From: Dryas octopetala
Taxonomy: Eukaryota > Streptophyta > Magnoliopsida > Rosales > Rosaceae
Reading direction: 5' to 3'
Assembly (NCBI GenBank): GCA_963921425.1
Contig: OY992834.1
Span: forward strand, 14,262,164 to 14,326,163
Length of the DNA: 64,000 bases
A program made the translations under genes and the position numbers. Below are positions 32,179 to 43,150 of the stretch, in pieces. Positions within the stretch are counted from its first letter, which is position 1, and every line of letters begins with the position of its first letter. Below the pieces are notes generated by a model that did not search any database, was not told the DNA's origin, and saw only the letters and a program-made list of their open reading frames with translations.

Positions 32179-33340
32179 CTCTCACCGCCCGTCGATCTTA
32201 TCCATGCAGATCATCATCAATTAATTAATAAGAATAAAATTCTAGTACCAGCCTATAGCTCATAATACTAAGGCCTCGTTTGGTACTTGGACTGCACTGG
32301 ATAATTAATTTTAACTAGAGTAATTGCATGTGTTGTGTTGTGTTGCATTGCATTGTATTGTATTGCATTGCATTGCATTGTATTGTATTGTATTATTATT
32401 AATAAAGTCAAGTATTTGGTGTTGCACCAGACATTGACTCAATTGTGTTGTTGTGTAATTTGGTGTTGAATGTACTGGATAAGAGGTCATCGTATGTACT
32501 CTCCATAATTCAAAGTTATTAAATTTCCTTCTGCAAGCATAACTCTCCAATTATGTCCATGGATTCTTGATCAATAAATGTTTTTTTCTTATTTCATATC
32601 TTTGCAACTCAACTCAAATGAATCAACAAGCAAAAGTAAACAATATTTAATCAGCAGAATCAATGTTATACGCACTAGAAGTAATTCAAGCATGTATAGT
32701 TCAATGACCCAATGGAAACTAGGAGAACCACAATTGTTCAAATTGAGCAATGGGTTTTTATTTTTTTTCTGCCAAATTTGGGATTTGAATGAGATCTCAT
32801 CATGTTTTAAACTCTTAAAGTTTTAATTTTTTGAGATTTCAAGTCAAAGTTGTTAAGCCCTCTATGAGTTGTTTTTTTTTTCTTTCTTTTATCTAGACCT
32901 CCATGAGTGGCTTAGTTTGCAGGTACATCGATTTGATTTTAATTTGCAGGGCCGCAAGGGAAGGAGATGAAGAAAGCGCGTACTAAAAAATGTCATTTTC
33001 ATTGTTAATATATTATAATAAATAAAAATAATTTGTAGCTATTGGGTCTTAATTTGGTTGGATGCAATCGAAAAGACTAGGTAAGTAGGGGAAGCTATTG
33101 GCTTCAAATGAATCCATCCTAAAGTTAGGGATAAATCTTTTTTAATTTGTTTTTGTGAAATGAATAATAATTGCAAAATTGTAAGAGAGGTTAAAATTGT
33201 CTTTGCAAAAATTATGTAATAATGTCATGTCATTAGGGCACCAAATATTAGAGCACTCTAGCACAATTAATCAGGAAAGATCTTAGGCAATCTTTCAATT
33301 CAATTCAAATTTAGGATCCATGGATGCAATAACTGGATTA
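32179..33340 (+). repeat. AL2 3' module, shared with AL3
   Basis: About 1.16 kb almost identical to 62554-63721, ending at TGGATGCAATAACTGGATTA in both copies. It contains possible poly-A signals, a (TTGCA/TTGTA)n tract near 32340-32395, and a small open frame at 32578-32826 that is also present at 62952-63200. That frame lacks recognisable domains and is treated as non-coding. Confidence 0.8.
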
Positions 33341-33665
33341 TGGGAGTGTGCGACTTGAACTATTGATTTGGCCGTACGTGCAAATATATGCCCTTATCTG
33401 CCGCATTCGAATTCACAACAAAAAATGTGTTTTTGTTCTAACCACAGTGTAAGCCCTATACAGAGGATAGGCTGATTCGTTTGAAGAGAATCTTTTCTAT
33501 GATCAAACCCGATTATGTCGTGTATGATATGAACAAGCTCCATAAGATCCAACTCCTCGTTCAATTCTTTTGAAGTCATTGGATCTTTTTCCGTGTTCGA
33601 GAATCTCTACGTACCCTTCTTCCACTCCATTCTGAAGAGTAACTAGGACCAATTCAGTCACATTT
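33311..33665. other. probable plastid-derived DNA (NUPT)
   Basis: The composition and wording (GATCCATGGATGCAATAACT, TGTAAGCCCTATACAGAGGA, GTGTTCGAGAATCTCTACG, AACTAGGACCAATTCAGTCA) look like chloroplast inverted-repeat spacer DNA rather than nuclear spacer. The minus-strand open frame at 33579-33394 is part of it. Identification is from memory of plastid sequence and needs a similarity search. The first 30 bases also occur after AL3, so the insertion is probably older than the AL2/AL3 duplication. Confidence 0.5.
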
Positions 33666-35559
33666 ATTTTCATTCATTTGGAATATGGGTTTCTACTTCA
33701 TTTTTATTATAAAAAAATATTTTATGTGCTAGCGTGTAGAAGCCTAGTCTTTTCTAGACTTCCTTAGATATTTTTAGGGGTGTGTGTGTGGCGCTGCATG
33801 TGTGGTTGGTGTTATAAGACTAGGGTTTTAAACAAAAGTTAGAACAACAAACCAAGAAAACTAGAGAGAGAGAGAGAAGAGAAGAAGAAAAAGAAAGAAA
33901 GAGAAAGAAAATGAGAGAAACAGCGAGAGCGAGAGAGAGGGAGAGAGAGAGAGAGGAGAGAAGGAGAAGAGAGAAAGGAAAGACAGAGAGAGAAAGAAGG
34001 AATGAATAGATCGAGAGTAAAAGAAAAAGAGAGGAAGAAGAAGAAGGTAAGTTCCATCTTCCATGAACTCTCTATTTTTATTTAGAATTGAGCTTGGGTA
34101 TCATTTATGGTTATTTGAGGGGTAAAAGGATGGTCAGAGAAGTTTATTTGATCAACTTAACATAGGAAATGAATAAGGAAATTAAAGGAAGAGAAATTCG
34201 GATGGGATGTCTTTAGCAATTTTTGGGTTTACGTTCTTGAATGAGATTTTGATCGATTTCTAAGTCATTTCGAGGTTGGGTATTTGATTTGGAGACTTTA
34301 GACATGTTTCTAGTAACTTAGGAACCTGATTTGGGGTGTAGAATTCGAAGGAAAAGTGGTAGGAACACTAAAGCAAAATTCTACAATTTTTTGGAAAAAT
34401 ATATGGCAGTTTCAAGTACACTACTTTAGGACCAATTATCTCGCGTTTTATAGTTATATTTTGAATTATCTTCATATGGTTGTAAAGAGAAAATTCATAA
34501 CTTCAAAACGAGTATACGATTGCTGAATTTGATGGAGATTTAATAGATTAAAAGTCACGGCAAAGTTGAGAGGAAAATCTGGAAAACTGGCAAAATAGGG
34601 GAAAATGAAGAAGATGATGAATAGTGCCCACCGACAACCCCCATGTGCATCACCGGCGCGTGCGGTGGCTCTGGTCGCCAAGGAAAGTACCTCCCCACCT
34701 ATTTTTTGATTTCGAATTCGATGATGGCCTCCGTTTTGTGATCCGAGTCCTTTAACTTAGCGACTTTTAATTGTGGTATTTAGTTGTTTATGATGGGATT
34801 AGGTTTAGAAGACGATAGGGAGGAACGAGACAACTTTTAGCTGCAGAGCAAACACAAATTTGAGAAAGGAGTTCTGAAGAACCTTTGAGGATGAATTGAT
34901 TTTATTGAATATTTATTGAAAAATATTATATGTGTGCTAATACATGAATTATATAAATTATCTAAATTATGTAAACATGATAGGAATCAGTTAAGTATTA
35001 AACATTAATTAATTACTAGTGCATTTTTTTGAATGTGACGTTTATTTGAACATGAAGCATGATTCATTAAGAAATTAATGAAGATCACGGTGGTGAGAAT
35101 GAATTGGGAGTTTAAATTTAAATTTTGCGAGTAGAGTGCAGTTGCGTACTGATAAAACGATCTAATTAACTTCCGAAGGCGCATTGGGAACTTCGGTTGC
35201 GTATCGAAGTTAGGATGTCTTGCACTTCAGTTGCGATTGAAGTGAAGATGTGTTGCAATTTATTTCTCAAGGGATAGAATTAAGGAAGTGTAGCATAACA
35301 TTCATGCATTGATTTAGTATTATTATAATATATATTATTTGTTACATTTTGTATGTTTTCACTGAGCTTTAGTTTAAGTTCAAGGTGTTAAGTACAAGAC
35401 ATTCTCTCTATTTTACTGTACGTGTCCCTCACATGAGTGCCACTTTAATCACTTATTTCGAATCTCATAATTAATTTCAGTAAGTTATATGTATGTTGAA
35501 ATGACGATAATATTCTCACATCAAATGCTCGCATGAAAAAAGAAATAGAAGGAATTGAA

Positions 35560-35590
<31 letters not shown>
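33666..35590. other. intergenic DNA, no gene recognised
   Basis: It contains a purine-rich (GAGA)n-like block at 33860-34045 whose long antisense frames are compositional. At 35100-35280 there are repeated phrases (GCGTACTGATAAAACGATC, CTTCGGTTGCGTATCGAAG, CTTCAGTTGCGATTGAAG) that form short hairpins, of a kind seen in retroelement LTRs; I cannot name the family. Confidence 0.4.
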
Positions 35591-35993
35591 GAGGAGTGCT
35601 CTAAAACTAACTGGTTAGCAAGTTAATACGAAGCTATTTATGCTTTTGGGACTACCACATAACTAATCTCATAATCCAAAGCATCAATTATTTAAGTCAT
35701 ATTTCAAATATCATCATTGCAAAAAATCAACTAAATCGGAAATCATTTAGTCATCTACTTGAAATCAAATAAATAGACGATCAGTGTTTTTGATAAAAGC
35801 ATATAAATAGTTGTTGTTATAATCAAATGACTAAATGACTTTCGATTTTGGAGATTTTTTACGAGAATGATCTTTGAACTAGGGCCTAAAAAATAGACGG
35901 TTTGAATTTTGAGATTACATTGTGTGGTGGGCCCAACAGGGTGGTTAATTAGCTTCGTATTAACTTACTAACTAGTTAGTTTTAGAGCATTCT
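35591..35993. mobile_element. MITE in a (TA)n tract, first copy of a family
   Basis: The terminal inverted repeats contain GTGCTCTAAAACTAACTGG and TTAGCAAGTTAATACGAAGCTA on the left, and the complement at 35950-35990. Both sides are (TA)n. Internal inverted core elements are TCATTGCAAAAAATCAACTA, AATCGGAAATCATTTAG and GAATGATCTTTGA. A related copy is at 38143-38533. It is non-coding. Confidence 0.75.
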
Positions 35994-36014
35994 TGTATAT
36001 ACATATATATATAT

Positions 36015-36398
36015 ACAGTAATGATCACTCGCTCACCAAAGAGCGGAGAATTCTCAGCTCACCTAACCACCCGCTCATCACAGAGCGGGGAATTCAATGA
36101 TCGGGACCATCCATTTTTTAGGTCTATCCTTAAGGGTTGTCTCTGTAAAAAATCAGCTAAATCGATAATTGTTTGGTCCTCCAAACTTTGCAGACAAATA
36201 CAGTTCGTCAGATAATGTTGAAATGATGTTGACAGTAATACACTGGCTAAATAGTTTCCGATTGGGCTGATTTTTTGCAAGGATGATTTTTGAATGATGC
36301 ACTAAATTATGGACGGTTCCAATCATTAAAATTCGTTACTGGGTGGTTAGGTGAGCGGGAAATTCTCCGCTCTATGGTGAGCGAGTGATCATTTTTGT
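36015..36398. mobile_element. MITE in a (TA)n tract, second family (CACTCGCTCACC)
   Basis: The ends read ACAGTAATGATCACTCGC on the left and the complement of ACAAAAATGATCACTCGC on the right. Inverted similarity of over 50 bases includes GAGCGGAGAATT and CACCTAACCACCCGCTC. It is flanked by (TA)n on both sides. The interior carries the shared core (TGTAAAAAATCAGCTAAATCG; complementary CTGATTTTTTGCAAGGATGAT) in inverted orientation. It lies immediately downstream of the previous MITE and immediately upstream of a lectin leader remnant. Confidence 0.8.
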
Positions 36399-36412
36399 AT
36401 ATATATATATAT

Positions 36413-36570
36413 ATATCTTTGCATGCAGTTGGAGTAGCAGATCGAGATCATATCGATATGTCCAAGATCATAGATAGATAGAGACACCCCAAAAAAACAA
36501 GGGACAAAAGATCACACCTATCAAGAATACGTACAACACAATAAATATTTTGCCAATCTCTTAATCGAGT
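36413..36570 (+). pseudogene. lectin leader and first-codon remnant
   Basis: The sequence from CTTTGCATGCAGTTGGAGTAG onward matches the transcribed leader of AL1-AL3 (TTGCATGCAGTTGGAGCAG). A short stretch follows (GTACAACACAATAAATATTTTG) that corresponds to the YNNKYL codons of the first agglutinin domain. Everything downstream is missing. This is the stub of a further lectin copy facing the minus-strand derivative at 37410-36954. Confidence 0.6.
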
Positions 36571-36639
36571 GAAATACTAAACACTTGACTGTTTTATTAA
36601 AAAAAAAAATTTTAAGCAATCTTACTTTTGGTGAAGACT

Positions 36640-36953
36640 GTAACACCTAACCCGGCCTTCCTCAGGCTTTATAATAGTAAAGATACAATACAGTACAATG
36701 CCATCCAATAGGACCAATTAATACAAATACAATACAGTACAATACCATCCAATAGGACCAATTAATACAAATACAATACAGTGCAATACAATACATGCAA
36801 TATAGTAAAACTTAATAATACAGTAGAATCCAAGTACCAAACGAGCCCTTAGTATTAGCTATAGGCCGGGTACTAGAATATTTATTCTTATTAATTAATT
36901 ATTAGATGATGATTCATATATCACTCACAGGGATGAGACGAGAGTGATGAGAG
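36640..36953 (-). other. 3' flank of the single-domain lectin derivative
   Basis: Read on the minus strand it matches the AL 3' flank: TTAATAAGAATAAATATTCTAGTACC, TATAGCTAATACTAAGGGCTCGTTTGGTACTTGG, then an expanded pentanucleotide region. An internal block (CCATCCAATAGGACCAATTAATACAAATACAATACAG) is tandemly duplicated at 36700-36780. Confidence 0.65.
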
Positions 36954-37410
36954 CTACGGTTCTAACGGAAATTCTTCCCACACCAGATGGGTAGCAAGCG
37001 GGTTGGGTGACTCGCTTTCAGCCTTCAGACAGTCTTGGTATTGAGCCTCCGAGTATCTCTCGCAAAGTCTGTTGTTGCCGTTGTTCAACAGAGCCACGAC
37101 GTTGTTAGCCATTTCATTGTATTGGAACGACTCGTCGGAAGAATTCGACGTTCCGTCAGGCTCGTCGGCCAAGACGATCCAGTTGCTGGGTACGTCCCGC
37201 TTCCAGAACTTATTCGAATAGAAATGAGACTTTATGCGGATGTTCTTTCCGTTAATAGAGATCAACTCGAACCTCGCCGTTTGATCTCTTTCTTCCTTCT
37301 CGAACTTCAGACAAAGCCGGCTATCATTAATTACCAATCGGACGGGGGCAGAGGTACTTGCCATTGTCGCCCTTGAATGCCGCATACTGTGGCGGAAAAG
37401 TAGGCGCCAT
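36954..37410 (-). pseudogene. single-domain agglutinin derivative
   Basis: From the expected start at 37410 the frame reads a short lead-in and AAFKGDNGKYLC, matching the opening of agglutinin domain 2. It then meets TAA, because the rest of the domain lies one base out of frame. The main frame (37385-36954, 143 residues, with its own ATG) covers domain 2 from the LCLKFEKEE strand through GKNIRIKS, FWKRDVPSNW, NNVVALLNNGNNRLCERY and LVWEEF. It stops where the other genes continue into the aerolysin-like part. Domain 1 and the aerolysin-like domain are both missing, yet promoter, leader and 3' flank are recognisable. It is more diverged than AL1-AL3. It may be a pseudogene, or a 143-residue one-domain lectin may be made from the second ATG. 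Confidence 0.7.
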
Positions 37411-37740
37411 TGTCAATTATTTTCTCTTCTCTGTATGTATATGATCTCGGTGATATTGATATGATTTGTGCTACTCCAACGGCATGCAACATGCATATAT
37501 ATAGAAATATAAGGGAAGCCTAGCTATCAATTATAAGACAAGGTTGGTGTGTCACATTAATTATGTGGAGATCCATTCTCGCTCATTTTTCATATTCTAT
37601 TATTGACGAGGACCATTTTCCGTTGGATTAATTTTTTATATGAATCAAATAGATTTGTTTTTCTTGATAGGTGCGTGTGGTTTTTTTTCCTTTTTTTTTT
37701 GTTTTTTTTTTTTTATGGGTTTCTCTATCTATCTAGGATC
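37411..37740 (-). promoter_or_regulatory. promoter and leader copy of the single-domain derivative
   Basis: On the minus strand it resembles the AL promoters: GGAGATCCATTCTCGC, GGTTGGTGTGTCAC, a TATATATATGCATGTTGCATGCC segment near 37495, and the leader CATATCAATATCACCGAGATC. The leader end AGAGAAAATAATTGA is the form seen in AL3. Confidence 0.65.
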
Positions 37741-37744
37741 TCAA

Positions 37745-38135
37745 AAAAAAAAAAAAAAAAAAAGGTGCTTAATTTATAGGCCAGTAGTGCTAGATATACC
37801 ACATTTTTATACCATAATTTCATACCACCTTATGTGGCAACTTACATGGCATTCATACATTGGATACTAAAAAATAAAAAGAAAAACTCTGTCCAATAAA
37901 GTAATGACACGTGAGATGGTATAAGAATGTGGTATAAGAAATGTGGTAAGTATAGCATTATTCTTTATAGGCCAGTCTATTTTATAGATACCTTATAGAC
38001 TAATACTACATTAGTTTTTAAAAATTGACTTGAGGTTCAAAATATTATTGTCCACCTACCACTTTGTCATTTTCTATTTCAAAATTGCCCTTAATATTAT
38101 CCTCAAAGTAATAGGATTTAAATCTCACAAAAATA
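37745..38135. repeat. arm of an inverted repeat with 41575-41790
   Basis: GGTGCTTAATTTATAGGCC, ACTAATACTACATTAG and CAAAATTGCCCTTAATATTA here match, in reverse complement, GGCCTCTAAAGCACC, CTAATGTGATATTAG and TAATATTAAGGGCAATTTTG at 41575-41760. The copy here contains an extra segment (about 37790-37970). Confidence 0.65.
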
Positions 38136-38142
38136 TATATAT

Positions 38143-38533
38143 GAGGAGTACTCTAAAACTAACTGGTTAGCAAGTTAATACAAAGCTAACCATGCTTTTT
38201 GGACCACCACATAATTAATCTCATAATCCGAACCGTCAATTATTTAGGTCATACTTCAAAGATCATTATTACAAAAAATTAACTAAATTGGAAATCATTT
38301 AGTTATCTAATTGAGATCAAATAAATAGACGATCAGTTTTTCTGATAAAAGTATATAAATAGTTGTTGTTATAATCAAATGACTAAATGACTTCAGATTT
38401 TGGAGATTTTTTACGAGGGTGATCTTTGAAGTAGAGCCTAAAAAATAAACGGTTTGGATTTTGAGTTTACATTGTGCGGTGGGCCCAACAGGGTGGTTAG
38501 CTTTGTATTAACTTACTAACCAGTTAGTTTTAG
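38143..38533. mobile_element. second copy of the MITE seen at 35591
   Basis: Same left end (GAGGAGTACTCTAAAACTAA), same internal core and same right arm (ACTTACTAACCAGTTAGTTTTA), about 90 percent alike by eye. The right terminus runs straight into GTAGGTCCAATTTTGGGC without a TA tract, so the extreme end appears to be lost. Confidence 0.75.
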
Positions 38534-38786
38534 TAGGTCCAATTTTGGGCGAAGCCCAAAATCCCAGAACTAAACCATAACATAAATGCCGACAAACCAT
38601 CGATCGATTGGTACAATTGAAATGTACCCATAAATTTATTTTTTTCTTTATTTGATTATTTTCTAACAATTATGCGCGGAATTAATTGCAAACAAGAATA
38701 GTGACACAAAGTTGCAGAATATTATAGAAAAGAAAAAAATGACATGGGAGGCCTTCTAAGAAAATGTTGAGAAAGACAAGAAGATG

Positions 38787-39222
38787 CCTAACGGCCACAC
38801 GTGCTCCCACGTCACCCAATATAAATTGTCCACGTGTTAGGCTTAAATGACGCCGCACGTGCAGGGGCGTGTTGAGAGAAATCTCACATTGAAGATGTGA
38901 GGGCCTTGCTAGTGGCTTATAAGGGTTTGGGCTACTCCACCCATTGCCAATTGATTTTGGGTTGGATGCTCTAATTCTATAATGGTATCAGAGCTTGGTT
39001 ATCTGCGGGTAAGGCCCAACGGCCACACGTGCTCCCACGTTACCCAATACAATTTGTCTACGTGTTAGGCTCAAAATCTCGCCACACATACGGGGGCGTG
39101 TTGAGAGTAATGTAGCGCAATGTCCCACATCGGAAAACTAGAGCTTAGCATATGTGCTTATAAGTCTTGGGCCTCTCCACCCATTGCCAATTGATTTTGG
39201 GTTCGATGCTTTAATTCTATCA
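38787..39222 (+). mobile_element. TRIM retroelement, concatemeric and 5'-truncated
   Basis: Two short LTR-like units, 38870-38982 and 39099-39222, both begin TGTTGAGAG and end TTCTATAA or TTCTATCA. The first is followed at once by TGGTATCAGAGC, the classic initiator-methionine tRNA primer site. A short internal stretch (ACGGCCACACGTGCTCCCAC) ending in a purine tract (CGGGGGCG) precedes each LTR. The internal part therefore occurs twice, and the order is internal-LTR-internal-LTR. There is no coding sequence, as expected of a TRIM. A related LTR fragment is near 41945-42050. Confidence 0.75.
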
Positions 39223-39659
39223 GACTCTTGCATAGGACTCAAGGCTTTCATTTTTGCATAGAAGTTTTGATGCATCAAAAGTTAACAACGTGTGAAGATG
39301 TCCTACACAAGTATTATCTTCGATATTTTTTAAAAACATATCATATTGATTACCTTAATGTTAGGAGATAATGTGAGCCAAAATTCAAAAAACAATGAAG
39401 GATTATATAGGTATTATATGATTATGTTTTTTTCTTTAAATAAATTATTACTGATGTGTCATGGGTTTTTGGACCTCATTCTACAAAAGTGGATTTGAGT
39501 ACAAATTAATCTAAAACCTTTTTGGTTTTAGTCTGAGTGACCGTCTAAAATTGGAGTACTTAGGCCTAATTATCTCAAAAATAAATGTGGGCCGGGTGTA
39601 ATCCAAAGTCAAGATGCATGTATTTGGGTTTTTATCCATTTATGTGAAGAAAAAAAAAG

Positions 39660-40373
39660 TGGAACTATAGTGCAGTACCTGCCCATTGATGGTGTAAATC
39701 GATCACATAAAGCTCTAATCTATTGGCATGATTAATTGATGTCGTTAAAGTTCAAAAATTTCCCTATGCGAGGTAATTAGTATGTTAAAAGTGTATTAGT
39801 CAGGACCTTATTAATCATAACTCTTAATTTATAGCACTTTGTAGTTGCATGAAGTGGTTACATATGAGTGAGCGTAAAAATAATGAATCATACAGTTACT
39901 GTCCCTAAAAAGCTCTAGGTAGAGCAACTGTTGGAACTTAATTTCTGCATAGTAATCGCACAAAGTAAGAAGTCCCACTTTATAAGAGAAATTCATAGAT
40001 AGTTGGCACTCATTGATGTCGTACTCGTACAGAGCTCTATCTTCTCTATCTAGCTAAATTCCATGAAACTGCATTATATTACCTGTCTACCTACAAATTG
40101 AAGGATGATTAAAGCCTCCAAACTTGACTCTACCAGTCGACCTACAAATTGATCGTAACATCACTATCCAAGTGCATTATAAGTTGAATGATTCAAGGCT
40201 TTTGCACTCAAAGTGTGCAGCGCACTTTTTTTTTTTGGTGAGAGGGTTGTGCTAGCTGCAAACACTGTCATTATGTTAGATTTATTATTTTCTTCACTTG
40301 CCACCCACCCGTTTGAACTAATAACCTAAGCTATTCAAAGTTCAAACACACACCATGCACTAACTAACTAACT

Positions 40374-40420
<47 letters not shown>

Positions 40421-40829
40421 ATTCCTCATGCACCTCCGGAGGCTAGCAGCTAGCTAGCCAACCTGCAATCTTGATCGACTCTATAGGTAGGCAAGTGGAA
40501 CCAATAACTGCTGTACAGAAATTTTCCATCCCTACGGGAATTTTTATACCTGCAAGTGGTACCAATCTTGACTCTACATAGTACTCTACAGGAATTTTTC
40601 CATTCGTAATAGTGAATAAAAACTTTAACTATTGGGGTGTCGATTAGTTTGAGTGGAAAAGCTTTTAATCATTCAACTTATAATGCACCTGGCATGGATA
40701 GTGATTTTACGATTAATTTGGCTAGCTAGCTGCTAGCCTGCTATCAATACGGTGCATGAGGAATTAATGATGAGAGAGAGAGAGAGAGAGTTAATGCATG
40801 GTGTGTGTGTTTGAACTTTGAAGTGCTTA
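39660..40829 (+). repeat. segmental duplication, copy 1
   Basis: Matches 58045-58375 plus 60004-60790 in direct orientation (TGTAAATCGATCACATAAAG, GGACCTTATTAATCATAACTC, the CT microsatellite, TCCGGAGGCTAGCAGCTAGC). Copy 2 is interrupted by a hAT element. No gene is seen. Confidence 0.8.
40374..40417. repeat. CT microsatellite
   Basis: An uninterrupted (CT)n tract of about 40 bases. A longer (CT)n stands at the corresponding place in the second segmental copy (60378-60433), and an AG tract stands in the opposite palindrome arm (40772-40791). Confidence 0.9.
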
Positions 40830-41169
40830 GAGCATCTACAACAGATTCAGCAAATTAATGTCTTTAGTTGCTCAATTAACTGTGCCACGTTGGATAACTC
40901 ATCTCCAACAACCTATGCAAATGAACTCTTTAAAATAGGGACCCAAAGTTAGCTCTTCAAATATTAAAATATTATTATAATATTAAAATTGAATGAAATT
41001 TTAAATTTTGTCTAAACAATAAAAAAATAAAAAATAAATAATTAATAAAATTGAAGAGTTTGTTGGAATTCACAATTTTTAAGTAAGAAATTTAGCTCTT
41101 CAAATCGCCACATGGGTCAGCAAAGTAAGATTTGAAAAGCCAAATTTAAAAAGTATGTTAGAAATGCTC
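40830..41169. mobile_element. MITE flanked by TTA (GAGCATC ends)
   Basis: Begins GAGCATCTACAACAG and ends with the complement of GAGCATTTCTAACAT. TTA flanks both ends (40827-40829 and 41170-41172). It sits within an arm of the larger palindrome, and the opposite arm lacks it, reading CCTAAGCTATTCAAAG at 40333, so the insertion is clear. Stowaway, Tourist and hAT MITEs can look alike; the TTA target points to a PIF/Harbinger relative. Confidence 0.65.
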
Positions 41170-41574
41170 TTAGGTTAATTCATACGGGTGGGTGGCATGT
41201 GAAGAACATAATAAATGAAACATAATGACAAAGTGTGCAGCTAGCAAAACAGTGTGAGAAAGACTAGAAGATGACACTTGCATAAGAAGCAAATGTGTGC
41301 TGCACACTTTGAGAGCAAAAGTGTGTTGCACACTTTGGGCAAAAGTGTGCTGCACATTTTGAGTGCAAAAGCCTTGAATCATTGAACTTATAATGCACAT
41401 ATATGGATAGTGATGTTACGATCAATTTGTAGGTAGACAGCTACTAGTACAACATCAATGAGTGTCAACTACCTATTAATTCCTCTTATAAAGTTGAACT
41501 TCTTACTTTGTGCGATTATTCTACAGAAATTAAGTTCTAACAGTTACGATTTAAATATGTTAAATCCCTTAAAT

Positions 41575-42245
41575 TGTAAGATTTAAATTTATGAGATTAA
41601 AATCTTATTACTTTTAGGTTAATATTAAGGGCAATTTTGGAATAGAAAATGACAACGTGGCAGCTGGACAATATTTTTGGACCTTAGTCAATTTTGAAAA
41701 ACTAATGTGATATTAGTCTAGGTAGACATAAATGGACGGGCCTCTAAAGCACCTTTTTTTTTTTTTTTTTTTTTTTCAATCTAGATGCAGTTTTAGCCAT
41801 AACACATTGGCTTAATTTCTATATTTATTGTCTTTCTTTATTTATTTTTACTTCCCATTTTGCCTTTTAGCTGACAAATTAATGACAAGTTTTAGAGAAT
41901 AACTTCCCTGTCATTGCGATGTCAGGTCAGATTGCTGACATGGTGTCTGTAACGACCCAATATGATTTCTTAGAGATTTATAAAGTGTTGGGCCTTTCCA
42001 CCCATTGTCATTGATTTGGGTTAGATGCTTCAATTTTCTTCATGAGACTTGGTAGAAAATACAAGATCCCCTCTCCACATAAAGAGAAATATCACTAAAT
42101 CAATATATAGCTAGTTGGTACACATCATATTATAAAGACAAACAAAGACTAAACTCAAAACTGAAATATAATTACAAAGATATATGATGTAGTAATATAT
42201 TTGTTTACATTTATTAAACTAAACAAGTACACGAGATGGCAGGAG
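41575..42245. other. repeat arm and left flank of the large CACTA element
   Basis: Contains the arm paired with 37745-38135, a T run at 41756-41776, and at about 41945-42050 an LTR fragment resembling the TRIM at 38870 (GGGCCTTTCCACCCATTG). No gene is seen. Confidence 0.5.
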
Positions 42246-43150
42246 CACTACTACAAAAAACGTAATACACAACGGATTTTATCCGTTGTGTAAGTTGCCA
42301 AAATATCGTCGTCTAATCGACCGACGTCTATTGGGGTACCATTACACAACGGTTATTTTCCGTTGTCTTGATTACATTAACACAATGGTAATTACCGAAA
42401 TACCGTTGTATATACATCCTAAAAATCCCATGGTTTAAAGGCTATTGTTGTTGAGTATATAACTACACAACGGTTTTCTCCTCGAACCCATTGTTTTATG
42501 TTCTCAAGACAACGGTTACGTTTACTAATACATGTATTTTACAACTATTTTATTTATAAACACGAGGTGAAATACTCATTCACACAACGGTGTTTGGATC
42601 CTAACCGTGGTAGAGGTCATTCTAAAAATAGGTGTATAAGATGTGTATATGTCTTTCATACTATGGTGTTTATATGAAACCGTTGTCTTCATTACATTAC
42701 CACAATGGTAATGACAAAAATACCGTTGTATATACATCCTAAAAATCTCATGGTTTAAAGGCTACTGTTGTTGAGTATATATATACACAACGGTTACGTT
42801 TACTAATACATGTATTTTACAACTACTTTAGTTATAAACACAAGGTGAAATACTCCTTAAAACAACGGTTTTTGGATCCTAACCGTTGTATAGGTCATTC
42901 TAAAAATAGGTGTTTGAGATGTATATATGTCTTTCATACTACGGTGTTTATATGAAACCGTTGTATTATGAATTTAAGAACATTATATTTTAACTATATA
43001 ACCGTTGTGTAAGATACTAATTTCAAGTTTAATTAGATGTCTATAGATATTAGATACATCGGCTTTCTAAGGTTTGTGTGGTATTGTTATGGATTATACA
43101 ACGGTTTCTAATATTGAACTATTGTAAGTTAATGTTACAGACAACGATTT
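42246..43150. repeat. left subterminal region with ACAACGG hairpins
   Basis: Numerous ACAACGG/CCGTTGT motifs, many in inverted pairs (ACACAACGG..CCGTTGTGT at 42268-42292). A tandem duplication of about 360 bases gives near-identical blocks at about 42400-42690 and 42700-42990 (CATCCTAAAAATCCCATGG against CATCCTAAAAATCTCATGG). Confidence 0.8.

Larger units (their letters stand above)
39920..41560. repeat. nested imperfect palindrome
   Basis: The outer arms are about 39920-40350 and 41175-41560 (TTGGAACTTAATTTCTGCAT against AGAAATTAAGTTCTAACAG; AGTGTGCAGCGCAC against GTGTGCTGCACA). The inner arms are about 40365-40470 and 40670-40805 (CTCATTAATTCCTCATGCAC against GTGCATGAGGAATTAATGA). The right outer arm carries extra copies of a CAAAGTGTGCWGCACAC motif. 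The structure codes for nothing. Confidence 0.75.

Noticed and set aside
32578..32826. An 82-codon frame after AL2, repeated after AL3
   Set aside because: It is conserved only because the whole 3' module is duplicated; the peptide has no domain and ends in low-complexity sequence.
33839..34064. Minus-strand Ser/Leu/Phe-rich open frames
   Set aside because: They are encoded by a GA/CT-rich low-complexity stretch without domains or splice context.
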